Source: a virus
Direction: 5' to 3' (one strand)
IMG/VR virus record: IMGVR_UViG_3300037635_003804
Span: 1 to 24,107 of that record
Length of the DNA: 24,107 nt
Both the position numbers and the translations under genes were made by a program. The notes below the pieces were generated by a model that was given only the letters and a program-made list of their open reading frames with translations, searched no databases and was not told the origin of the DNA. Position 1 is the first letter of the stretch, and each line of letters starts with the position of its first letter. Positions 1 through 9,700 of this stretch are shown piece by piece.

Positions 1-1
1 T

Positions 2-1120
2 GCGATGTTTAATGAAGAGACGGGTGAAATATCGTTTCCTCCGACTGCTCAGAGACAATTACGTGCTATGGCAGATGCTTTAGGTATGAATAAAGAGGAG
101 TTTGCTTCGATGATTAAACTCCAAACAAAGTTTAAGTCAATGCAAAACCAATTCTCTTTTGAATTAGAAGGAAGAGAAGACATGCAGGAGTTTGTTACTA
201 GTATGGCCAGTTTAAATCAACAAACTGGTAAATATGAAATTAAAGTTCCTGGTTTAGATGACGCAGTCGAAATAGAAGACCTAACATCTAAACAACTAGA
301 CGCTTTAAAAGAAGTTCAAGACCAACAACAAATGACTGAAAAAGAGTTGATGGCGGAACAAACAGGTGTGTTAAAAAGCATTGAGAATAACACCAACGCT
401 CTAAATACCGCATTATTGGGGGGTGTGATAGAAGGTTTAGATTTAAGTAAGGTTTCCGTAGACCTGAGTCAAGCTATTAATAAAGCTTTTAGTAGTGATG
501 AATTAGGTAAAATTAGTGATAATCTTGCAGGATTACTATCAAGTGGTATGGAAAATGTGTTTGGTACTGAAATGTCTAACATTACAGGAATGATTGGTGA
601 GGGTGGTAATGTTATGCAAGCTCTCATAGGCACCGCTATGGGTGGAACAGGGGACATAATGGAATTAATGACCGAAGCAAGTAAAAAAGATTTTGTGGTA
701 CAACAAGGATATTTTAAGATAAGTGAAGTAAAAGGGAAAGATGTAAATGATTTTAGTTTAGACCCTGGCAACACAAGAGCTGTTCTAACAGCAGATAGTG
801 GATTTTTAATACCTTCAGTAAACGATACCGTAAGTGGTGTTGATTTAACCGCAGGAGCAAAAGGAGCAAATTTAGGTTCCTTAGTTAGTGGTGGTGGAAG
901 TGTTCCAGAAAAAACAATAAAAGTAGAGTTTACTGGAATACCCTCCAGAATCCCGATTGAATTAAACGGTAAAAATATGGGAGACTTTAATTGGAAAGGT
1001 CTAATAGGTGACAACCTATTCATGCAAAACTTAAAATCACAGTTAATAGAAACTAACCTAACTACCGCTTCAGGTATGAATAATGAAAGAGAGTTAGCTA
1101 GGTATGATAGTATGGTATAA
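2..1120 (+). CDS. C-terminal part of probable tail tape measure protein (5' end outside window)
   Basis: The frame is open to the left edge, so the ATG at position 5 is probably internal and only the C-terminal 370 or so residues are seen. The visible part starts with a Gln/Glu/Lys-rich helical stretch (about residues 1-130, counting from that ATG). A Gly/Ala/Met-rich, weakly hydrophobic region follows (about 140-225), and then a segment with VNDFSLDPGN at about 247-256. That segment resembles the 'NDF-RPG ... DDT-VG' element found near the C-terminus of many phage tape measure proteins. Tape measure proteins set tail length inside the tube and are expelled on infection. The position directly upstream of large baseplate genes fits, since tape measure genes usually precede hub and baseplate genes. 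The assignment rests on this motif, composition and context; another large structural protein is possible. Confidence 0.6.
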   Translation, partial: AMFNEETGEISFPPTAQRQLRAMADALGMNKEEFASMIKLQTKFKSMQNQFSFELEGREDMQEFVTSMASLNQQTGKYEIKVPGLDDAVEIEDLTSKQLDALKEVQDQQQMTEKELMAEQTGVLKSIENNTNALNTALLGGVIEGLDLSKVSVDLSQAINKAFSSDELGKISDNLAGLLSSGMENVFGTEMSNITGMIGEGGNVMQALIGTAMGGTGDIMELMTEASKKDFVVQQGYFKISEVKGKDVNDFSLDPGNTRAVLTADSGFLIPSVNDTVSGVDLTAGAKGANLGSLVSGGGSVPEKTIKVEFTGIPSRIPIELNGKNMGDFNWKGLIGDNLFMQNLKSQLIETNLTTASGMNNERELARYDSMV

Positions 1121-1140
1121 GTCTAAGATTTCTATTAACG

Positions 1141-1162
1141 AATATTTATATTAATAAATAAG
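1141..1162 (+). promoter_or_regulatory. Candidate phage promoter/leader, AATATTTATAT copy 1
   Basis: AATATTTATAT at 1141-1151 is followed after four bases by AAATAAG at 1156-1162, and the ATG at 1168 lies five bases further on. Nearly the same arrangement occurs at 13230-13250 before another gene. It lies in the only gap between the tape measure gene and the 1711-aa gene. Seen directly: the repeated sequence and its spacing. Inference: a promoter for late genes. The core TATTTATA is the reverse complement of the T4 late promoter box TATAAATA, so it is not simply that box in the expected orientation. Confidence 0.4.
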
Positions 1163-1167
1163 ACAAT

Positions 1168-4100
1168 ATGCCAGGGTCACCACAAAATAATAATTTTTCT
1201 TCATTAAGTTTTTCAGGTACTAAAGCACTTAGAGATTTACTTTTAACAAAAAATTTACCTAACCCAGAGGGTTTAGGTCCATATGGTAATTTTACTAACT
1301 CCACATACTCTATTGCGTCCTTTTCAGTTAAAGATGTTATAGACCAACCAAGTGTAGAAGTTAACTCGGAAATGTTTTTAAATAAACTTTATTTAAATAA
1401 CGCTTACGGGCCAGAAGGTGGATATTCGGATTTTATAAAAATATACACTACGAGTCAAGGTATAGCTAAGGTAAACGAAGGAGAGTATCCTGATTTTACC
1501 CCACCAGAGACTGGGGCAGGTTTATTTGGTGAAAACCCATTTAGGATTGTAGCTCGTTATTATTCACCAATGGACATACTATTAGGGGTAAGTGCGGAAG
1601 GACTTTTATCCCAAACATTGTTACAGGACAGTCCACTACAACAAGCGGGAGCGAGACAGCTAAGGTTTGAATTTCAAGAAAGAATAGCACAAGAACTTTA
1701 TCAAGAAACAATTGGTAGACTTAGTTTTGTAGACGCATTACAAGACCCTATAGACGCTTTAGATATAGTTACGGGGAGACAACCCCTAATAAACAGAGAT
1801 TATACTATAACACAACCTAAATCACTCGTAGGACAAGGATTAGACTTTGTATCTAGACTGACGGGAATATATGTCCCGTATTCTTACATACCTGGAGATT
1901 ATTTTGAATTAGAACCACCTAGAGGACTAAGCAGCGTAGAAAAATCTATTTCTGACATTACAGGAATATTGGGAAGTTTAGTGGGAATACCACGGAGGAG
2001 ACAATCCCCTTCACAAAGATTTTTAGAATATACGGGAGGAGGAACAAAATCAAAACTTTTTAAAGCAATCAGATATAATAAATATGGGCCACAATATGGT
2101 GAAGGTGCACAGGCACAGACCGCAATTGGTGCTGCGTTTGGTGAAGTTATAGATTTTGTTGGGGGAGGTATTCTGGGTTTTGGTAATAACCCACCCAACC
2201 TACCACAATATATTGGAGGGCCTAGAAATAGGATTGCCGACATGACAAGTCCACCAGATAACACATATGCGGGTAAAAATTATGTGCAAATGTTTGGTCC
2301 CGACGCGGTAGCGAAAGAGTTCGACTCTAACGAGTATGAATTTGGGATGCGAGGGAGAAACTATAGTGACCAAGGAAATGTCCCAGGGGGATTTACATGG
2401 TTTACGGATAAGACACCAGGAAGTGGATTTTTAAATAGTGTAGGTTCCTTATTTAACGCTAACGCTAATAGTAATAGGGTAGGACCACAGGAACCAGGAG
2501 CGACACAAGGGCCGGAAGGGTCTACAGATAATACCACACGGCATCAAGTACCAAACTCATACGACGACACCAAATCTACTAACTATAAATTTAGACAAGA
2601 CAGTCTTATGGACACTACCCAACAGATTATAGATTCAGTACCTAAAGGTGGTGCCGGTCTAAAATCTGTTTCTCACGCTATGAACCAGGTGAGTAAAGTT
2701 TTTAATGATGGTTATAAAGAATTAACAAAAGGTTCACGAGTTAAAAAATTTGTAAATACTGATGCAACATCAGGAGAGGGGATAGAGCAATCGAGAGAGT
2801 ACTGTAGGGTATGGACTAAAGATGTCCCTTATTACGCGTATGACAGACTGGTTAGGTTTAATATGAACCATAGAAAAGAAACATATTCTGTTTTAGATAG
2901 TCCTTACAATTTAAATATTGCACCCCACAGAACCGATGAAAGTGGTAAGGGGTCCAGTAACATTGTTGACGGTAAGGTTAAAAAATATATGTTTTCGTTG
3001 GAGAATTTAGCTTGGAGAACAAGTGGTGAACCAGGATTTACATATGATGATTTACCTTCCTGTGAAAAAGGGCCAAACGGAGGAAGAATTATGTGGTTCC
3101 CACCATACGACTTAAGTGTAGACGAAGCGAGTTCAGCAAACTGGACTGAGAACAACTTTTTAGGTCGACCAGAACCAATATATACATATAATAATACAAA
3201 TCGTACAGGAAGTTTACGATTTAAAATCGTAGTAGACCACCCGAGTGTTCTAAACTTATTGGTTAGAAAAGAATTACAAAAGTTAGGACCTGAAGAAACA
3301 GACGCTATTGTAGACTCTTTCTTTGCTGGGTGTAAAAAATATGATATTTTTGATTTAGCTAGAAAATGGAAACAGTTCTCAGTGAATGAATTAGAGTCCT
3401 TAAATGAACAACTTAACACTGCTGGATTGACAGACAGGGCCACTAGAGAAATTATAAATGAATCGGCAACTGAAAATCCACAGGAGACTAATCCCACACC
3501 ATTACCAGAATTACAATCAGGACTATACTTCTTTTTTGATAACGACTATCCAGACACTAATACCAACTCTACTACATCTACGGTAAGTTATGTTGCGTGT
3601 GCTGAAGGGAGTATGTCACAATTTGGCCAATACCTAGTTCCAGGAGCGAGTTCTTTTGAAGAATATATTAATAGTGCTAGTGAAGCTGATAAACCTGGTT
3701 TTAGAACCTTCTTCACAGAAGACGCGGGTAAAAATGGTGGCATTGGTTCGGGTTCAGCTTATGACCAATATAATAACGTATGGCCACAATTTGCTAGAGA
3801 TTTAAAACAGGTCTTAGATTCCGGTTTAAAAAATGTAACATTAATATTTGATGGTTCGTCAAGTTCTATCGCTACTTCCGCATACAATAAAAATCTTTCA
3901 CAAAGAAGACTGGATTCCGTAATTAAAATGTTTGACACTTATGAGATTGATGGGAAAAAAGCTTTTAAACAGTATAGAGAGGACGGTACGTTAAAAATAC
4001 CTGATGGTAACTCCATGGGTGAGAGTCAATGTAACGTAGACACTGGTGGTACTGGTGAAGGTGAAGAGGGGCTTGGGTTAAATGAGACTGGTGTGATAGG

Positions 4101-6303
4101 GAGTAACACTACGACAGGAACAGTAAATAATTCTGGTCCAGTTTATTCCGCACCCGCGGCAGGATGTAGGTATGTTACCATATCTAGTATTGAATATGAA
4201 GATATTGCACAACCAGAACCAGAACCGGAACCTAAACCTCCAGTGGATAGGAAACGAGTTAGGCCTATACAACAACAGGAACAACTTAATATAGAAAATG
4301 ACAAAAATACCCGAAGAGAAATAGCCAACAAAGTTCTAATGAAAATGGTTACCGAGTGTGATTATTTCGACATGATTCAAGAAGAGAATGAATTTATATA
4401 TGATTCTTTGAAACAAAAGTTTAAATTTTTTCACCCCGCATTTCACGCTATTACACCAGAAGGGTTAAACAGTAGGTTGACTTTTCTTAATCAGTGTGTT
4501 AGGCCAGGAGCGACCATCCCTACCGCCACCAAAAGTGGAACTTTAAACAGAAATGCAGACGCTAAGAACACATCATTCGGTGCACCACCAATATGTATTT
4601 TACGAATTGGAGATTTTTACCATACAAAAATCGCTATAGACCAGGTGTCCTTTACTTATGATGAGAATCTATTGGATTTAAATCCAGAAGGTATTGGGGT
4701 GCAGCCCATGTTAGCTACTGTTAGTCTTAATTTTAAGTACATTGGAGGACAAGGGTTAAAAGAACCAGTCTCCCAACTACAAAACGCTTTATCCTTTAAT
4801 TTCTTTGGTAATACTGAAATGTATGACGATAGAGCAGTTTTAACTGTTACGGATGACAATCCAGATGAAAAAGCGTGGATACAGGAGAACTCTGACTTAA
4901 TTGGTAATACTGGACTCCCAAATCCAGAAGGGACCGCAGACGAAACAGATGAAATAGATACTTCAGCAAATGACGGGATTACTATTGGTGATAGAACCAA
5001 CTCATTTGGGGGCACTACAGGACAAACGGGCACAATTAACTATAAAAACAACTGGGTAGACCTAAGTACCGCAGCATATGAATATATCAATAGTACTAAT
5101 AATGATATATTTGATTATGTGAAAAATCAAAATTATGTAGGTTTACAAATATTTTTCTCGGAAAAAGAAATGTTTGAAGGTGAGTATTATAGTGCGACTG
5201 CGGTCCCAGGAAGTTTTAATACTAATAATGGAAAACTAATAGGTAAGTCTAAAGGTTGGGAAACTAGACTAAAGGATTTGGAAGACCTTTATAAATTTAA
5301 AATCACAGACGGTACGACCTATATTCAAAACATAGCTGTTGGGTTAACTTCATCACAAGAAGATAGTTTAAAAGAGTTTTTACAACACCAACTAGTTGAT
5401 AGTATACGTGAATATGAGTACCAGTTCACCCAACTAGACCTAGATTTAAAAGCTAGCACCTTAAAGTATGTCAAACACATTAATTCACTTAATATTGTTA
5501 ATAAAGGTGGTGATGGGTATGGGGAAAACGGTAAGTGGACCACACTTAAGTTATCGGGAGGGACAGACGTTTATCCCACAGTTAATGGAGCGACCCCTCC
5601 CACAAACACATTAGTAGAGTTAGGCGACGACTATAAAAACCTAACCAACTTAATTACTTTTTATAGTCAAATATATAACGGGGATAGTGCGGGGTTAATT
5701 ATTGGTAATACACTTCTTGATGTTGTGACAGCTAAATTAACTGCACCTAATCAATTTAGTGTTGGATGGGACAATATTAGTAATGACCTCAACTCTCCCA
5801 TTAGTGCGTCACTCACCCCCTTCATTATGGAATATTACTTATTTGGTAATAAATTAATTGACCAGGCCACTGTGGATTCATTAGTTAATACTAACATACA
5901 ACCATTTAAGGATAATAATAATAACTACGTGGGACAATCATCCTTTATAGGTGAAATGGTAGAAGCCTTATACCCACCACCACAAATGACGCCATTATGG
6001 GTAGACTGGTTTAAAAATGAAGTTTCTGAATACATAACACTTAACGAAGATTTCTATATAAGAAAATTTCTAGATATTAATGACGAATTTCTTACAAATG
6101 TAACACCCGAAGGTATTAGTACATTATCACAAGGATTAACTGAGTTATCATACCCCGCTAATTTAACTGACCTGAAAGATGATAAAAAACGAGAAATGAC
6201 TTATGAACAGGTTACGGACCAGAGTATAGAAGCCGATATTAGGGTTTACTCGAGTAAGAGAAGTACGGGTCCTGACAGTAGTTTTAATTTAAAATTCTTT
6301 TAA
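1168..6303 (+). CDS. Giant baseplate/tail structural protein with OmpA-like segment (1711 aa)
   Basis: This large virion protein sits between the tape measure gene and a gp53-like baseplate gene. About residues 600-710 form a beta-rich segment (FLGRPEPIYTYNNTNRTGSL, then VVDHPS) and about 1135-1215 a second one (ICILRIGDFYHTKIAIDQVS, then FKYIGGQGLKEPVSQLQNAL). Both look like parts of a tail-tube or baseplate-initiator type fold, but this is pattern recognition only. Between them, residues about 780-960 resemble an OmpA C-terminal domain. They start with LYFFFDNDYPD and contain Y906-N907-x2-L910-S911-x2-R914-x3-V918, which matches the OmpA signature YNxxLSxxRxxxV. The OmpA Asp that contacts diaminopimelate is Ser899 here. 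A Pro-Glu linker lies at residues 1016-1025 (PEPEPEPKPP). The N-terminal 550 residues are Gly/Pro/Asn-rich and unassigned. The stop is 2 bases before the next ATG, implying co-translation. The coding call is certain; the exact role is uncertain. Confidence 0.85.
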   Translation: MPGSPQNNNFSSLSFSGTKALRDLLLTKNLPNPEGLGPYGNFTNSTYSIASFSVKDVIDQPSVEVNSEMFLNKLYLNNAYGPEGGYSDFIKIYTTSQGIAKVNEGEYPDFTPPETGAGLFGENPFRIVARYYSPMDILLGVSAEGLLSQTLLQDSPLQQAGARQLRFEFQERIAQELYQETIGRLSFVDALQDPIDALDIVTGRQPLINRDYTITQPKSLVGQGLDFVSRLTGIYVPYSYIPGDYFELEPPRGLSSVEKSISDITGILGSLVGIPRRRQSPSQRFLEYTGGGTKSKLFKAIRYNKYGPQYGEGAQAQTAIGAAFGEVIDFVGGGILGFGNNPPNLPQYIGGPRNRIADMTSPPDNTYAGKNYVQMFGPDAVAKEFDSNEYEFGMRGRNYSDQGNVPGGFTWFTDKTPGSGFLNSVGSLFNANANSNRVGPQEPGATQGPEGSTDNTTRHQVPNSYDDTKSTNYKFRQDSLMDTTQQIIDSVPKGGAGLKSVSHAMNQVSKVFNDGYKELTKGSRVKKFVNTDATSGEGIEQSREYCRVWTKDVPYYAYDRLVRFNMNHRKETYSVLDSPYNLNIAPHRTDESGKGSSNIVDGKVKKYMFSLENLAWRTSGEPGFTYDDLPSCEKGPNGGRIMWFPPYDLSVDEASSANWTENNFLGRPEPIYTYNNTNRTGSLRFKIVVDHPSVLNLLVRKELQKLGPEETDAIVDSFFAGCKKYDIFDLARKWKQFSVNELESLNEQLNTAGLTDRATREIINESATENPQETNPTPLPELQSGLYFFFDNDYPDTNTNSTTSTVSYVACAEGSMSQFGQYLVPGASSFEEYINSASEADKPGFRTFFTEDAGKNGGIGSGSAYDQYNNVWPQFARDLKQVLDSGLKNVTLIFDGSSSSIATSAYNKNLSQRRLDSVIKMFDTYEIDGKKAFKQYREDGTLKIPDGNSMGESQCNVDTGGTGEGEEGLGLNETGVIGSNTTTGTVNNSGPVYSAPAAGCRYVTISSIEYEDIAQPEPEPEPKPPVDRKRVRPIQQQEQLNIENDKNTRREIANKVLMKMVTECDYFDMIQEENEFIYDSLKQKFKFFHPAFHAITPEGLNSRLTFLNQCVRPGATIPTATKSGTLNRNADAKNTSFGAPPICILRIGDFYHTKIAIDQVSFTYDENLLDLNPEGIGVQPMLATVSLNFKYIGGQGLKEPVSQLQNALSFNFFGNTEMYDDRAVLTVTDDNPDEKAWIQENSDLIGNTGLPNPEGTADETDEIDTSANDGITIGDRTNSFGGTTGQTGTINYKNNWVDLSTAAYEYINSTNNDIFDYVKNQNYVGLQIFFSEKEMFEGEYYSATAVPGSFNTNNGKLIGKSKGWETRLKDLEDLYKFKITDGTTYIQNIAVGLTSSQEDSLKEFLQHQLVDSIREYEYQFTQLDLDLKASTLKYVKHINSLNIVNKGGDGYGENGKWTTLKLSGGTDVYPTVNGATPPTNTLVELGDDYKNLTNLITFYSQIYNGDSAGLIIGNTLLDVVTAKLTAPNQFSVGWDNISNDLNSPISASLTPFIMEYYLFGNKLIDQATVDSLVNTNIQPFKDNNNNYVGQSSFIGEMVEALYPPPQMTPLWVDWFKNEVSEYITLNEDFYIRKFLDINDEFLTNVTPEGISTLSQGLTELSYPANLTDLKDDKKREMTYEQVTDQSIEADIRVYSSKRSTGPDSSFNLKFF

Positions 6304-6305
6304 TT

Positions 6306-6776
6306 ATGTCCAGATATTATAATAGATATACAGATTTTAATGTGAACGGCGAAAACCTAACTGTTCCGTTTATTAAATTACCTTCATTATCTTCAGATAA
6401 GAAAACAATATATAAAGTTAATAGGTCTAGGTTAGATAAACTAAGTGAACAATATTATGGAAGTCCATATTTTGGGTGGTTAATCTTACAAGCGAATCCT
6501 CAGGTAGGTGGGTTAGAATGGTATATAAAAGATGGGCAAGTATTGATTGTTCCGTATCCTTTAGTAGCTTCTTTACAAAACTATAAACAAGCGGTAGACG
6601 ACTATTTCTTTTTCTATGGTAAAAACTTACCCATGAATACCTATACGATACCTAACATCAACTCAACACCAATCACTTATGTGGCACCTGTAAGTAACAA
6701 CACAACTGGAACACAAGGTACCATAAATACCACTAATGGTGGTATTGGGGGAAGTACGTATTCGTCTTCGTATTAA
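6306..6776 (+). CDS. gp53/LysM-like baseplate wedge protein (156 aa)
   Basis: Residues about 30-80 carry a LysM-like pattern: YKVNRSRLDKLSEQYYGSPY, then FGWLILQANPQ, then GQVLIVPYP. The order 'D-L-A-x-x-YYG-x-x-xW-x-I-x-x-AN ... G-x-x-L-x-IP' is shared by phage tail protein X and T4 gp53-type baseplate wedge proteins, which help assemble wedges around the hub and in related systems may contact peptidoglycan. The last 40 residues are a low-complexity Thr/Asn/Gly/Ser tail. The gene follows the 1711-aa gene with a 2-base gap and precedes the 2138-aa hub gene by 14 bases, so all three are probably one transcription unit. No Shine-Dalgarno sequence is visible. A baseplate role is likely; strict equivalence to gp53 is inferred. 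Confidence 0.75.
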   Translation: MSRYYNRYTDFNVNGENLTVPFIKLPSLSSDKKTIYKVNRSRLDKLSEQYYGSPYFGWLILQANPQVGGLEWYIKDGQVLIVPYPLVASLQNYKQAVDDYFFFYGKNLPMNTYTIPNINSTPITYVAPVSNNTTGTQGTINTTNGGIGGSTYSSSY

Positions 6777-6790
6777 TTTAATGATTAATT

Positions 6791-9700
6791 ATGGCAAATG
6801 AAATTAGTAATGGTGACAACGTCTTAGTAGAATTTTCCGAGAACAACATCCTGTTGGTTGACCCAAGTAGAGTTTTTGAGGGAGGTAAAGTAAAGGATAG
6901 GTTAGTCGACTCAGAGAACCTAATTATATACGCTAGTTTAAAAGCCAGAGTAGTTCCCCGTAGTAAACTTATTGCGGGAGCAGGAGTAGATAACCCAACA
7001 CCAGAAGCTTTTGTCGATGTATTCGAAGGAGACATCAATTTTTTAAAACCAGAAGGTAAGAGTTATTATACCAGTGATTGGACCGACACTCAAACGGGAA
7101 AGGGATTTGCTACCGCAGGAGGTGCGTTAAACCAAAGAGTTCAAAACACGGTAACAGACCCACGAACTGGACAAGTGAGGGTGAGTGAGGAAATTAGTAA
7201 TAGGTTAGATTCGGAAGGTTTTGGAATTAATAATATATCTGTTACTTTAAATAGAGCCTTTACCCCGATTGTAAATATTACATTTACTGACGTTAGAGGA
7301 CAAACATTGTTCGAACAAGGCCCTAATTCACCCTATGCTGCGTTTTTCCAATTACCTTACCCCCTATTTAAATTAAAGTTAAAAGGGTATTATGGTAAAG
7401 CGGTAGAGTACCAACTCATGCTAGAAAAATTTAATGCGTCTTTTGATGCGTCTACAGGAAATTATAATGTTACGTGTAACTTTAAAGGTAGGGTTACAGC
7501 ATTGCTGGCTGACATCAACCTACAAGAAATGAGGGTGGCACCATATATGTTTTCGAGGTCTTATGAGGTAGATAATGGTGAAGACGAAAAAACTTCATTT
7601 TTCACTAGTAGAGGTAGACAAACTTTGAGTCAAGTATATGAAGCGTACAAGGCTAAAGGTCTTATCGATAATCGATTACCGGACCTAACGATTGACGATT
7701 TAATTGATAGGATTAAAGAGTTAGAAACCGATATAGAAAAAAAATTAAAAAGTTATAACTTAAATGCTTTAGATGATATTGAAAAATATGACAAATATAG
7801 TACTGGATACCGAAATAAAATATTGGCAAGTGGAGGTTGGAGAGCCACATATATAGATACAGACATAAACTCGATTACGGGACCTCAGGTAGATGTAAAA
7901 ACTGATAAAGTTTATTACATGTTTAAAAAGGTATATAGGGATAATCCCGTAAAACAAAAAGACGCTTTTGAAAATTTAAAAAAGAGGATAAAAGAAGGTA
8001 ATGAGGGTCTTTTAGGTAATAAAACGTTTGGTACGGGGGGTGAACAAGCTATCCCCGTAGACATCAGGTATGAAGATTTATTGGCCGCTCCTCCGACAGG
8101 ATTTGAAGATAGCACTAATAGCTGGTTTACTTTTGAGATATTCGAAGAGAAAATAGGGAAAATAATTACCGTGTTCAACACTAAAAGAACCGAGATAGAA
8201 AAAACTTTAACTGCCGCGGTAAACACTGTAGTAGTAGAGTCACTAGGTTTCAACCCCACAGTAAGAAACATATTTGCTATATTTATTTCTCACGCGGATA
8301 CCTTTCTAAGGTTGATGGACGAAACCCACAACCAAGCCTTTGCTGTTAGAGAAGACCCTAACAGGTTAAACTCGATTAATGGTACGGGTAGCCCCAGTAG
8401 TACTGATGAGGTTGTTATGGTATATCCCTGGCCTCATTACTACCTAGAAGAAACGGACGAAAACGGACCACAATATGTTAGCACTTACCCTGGGTCTACT
8501 AATGTACTTGGACAAACTAAGGCTTACGACGCCACCCTTTGGCCTGAAGTTAACTTTGTGGAGGAATTTTTTAAAGCACAAGTAATAGGTAATGTGGATA
8601 GTAAACCCGAGTTTGCGTTAAATACCGTTGGTGGAAATTGGGTGCCTATCACCTCATTTGAGTTAGGAGAAGAACAGGTTTACATTAATAAATCTATAGT
8701 ACCATTCAACTATGAAATATGGGACCGTTCCATAGTCTTTTCATGTTTTTCTGGATTGTCTACACGACTTAAAGAAAACGTGGCAAAAAATACATTTTAT
8801 GAACTAGCTAAGGTAGAAGCCGCTAACATCAAAGAGTACTTAACTGGGTTATTAGACCTTAACGAATTATTGAAAAACCAAACTTTCAACTACAATACGT
8901 TTTTAACTTACTTAAAAGAAATTTCACCCCTAAATAACTACCAACTACTAATTAGGGACCAATTTAATACACCATATATAAGACTTAAAAGTAATAGCGG
9001 GAGATTTACTCTAACACCCTTTAACACTTTTAAATCACTAACATACCAACTAAATAACGGGGAAATAGAGAGTTCTTTATCTACGTTAGATAATGTTTTG
9101 TCTTCTGGAAATGTTAGGGATAATAACATCTTGGAGACATTTCCATTTTCTCATTTTGTTTCAAACGACCCAAACACTTCTTGGACAGTAAATAATTTAG
9201 CTGCGGGACCACAAATATCTAGTTATGAGTCTTTAAATAGTATACAACAAAGTCTAGCATATCAACAAGACCAAAAAGTATTCGCTTCTATAATACCGGA
9301 CAATACCACATCTTCGGTATTGGAAGATATTCAATTTTATACTGACGCGGATTGGGCGTCTAAAACAGCTATAACAGATTTAGCGACTAAAATTGATACT
9401 AGATTTATCAATAATCAAAACACTAGAAATTCTTGGGAGGTTTTTTATGAAAAAGTACAACTCCAAACAGACAGTAGTTATGTGTGTAATCAAAATTTAG
9501 TCACAACAGAGGGAGACCTAGATTATGGAGATAATTATGAGGGGGAAATCTTCTCTAAACAAATTACTTCATTGTTGAATACCCCATACTTTATTAATAG
9601 TATGGTCGAGGGTGTAGATAACGAGATTAATAATATTGACTCACCTTATAAGTCAGCCGCTTACCTATTCTTACATTCTTTACCCCTACCTACCTTAAGG

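Noticed and set aside
469-1023. Open frame of 184 codons on the - strand
   Set aside because: It is antisense to the tape-measure-like gene, has no recognisable protein features, and all convincing genes here are on the + strand.
2904-3497. Open frame of 197 codons on the - strand
   Set aside because: It mirrors the coding strand of the 1711-aa protein and shows no domain or leader; its composition is that of an antisense shadow.
6726-6746. 8-base-pair hairpin (AATACCAC with GTGGTATT) near the end of the gp53-like gene
   Set aside because: It has no T-tail, lies in a low-complexity Gly/Thr/Asn coding region, and the next gene follows at once, so a terminator call is not supported.
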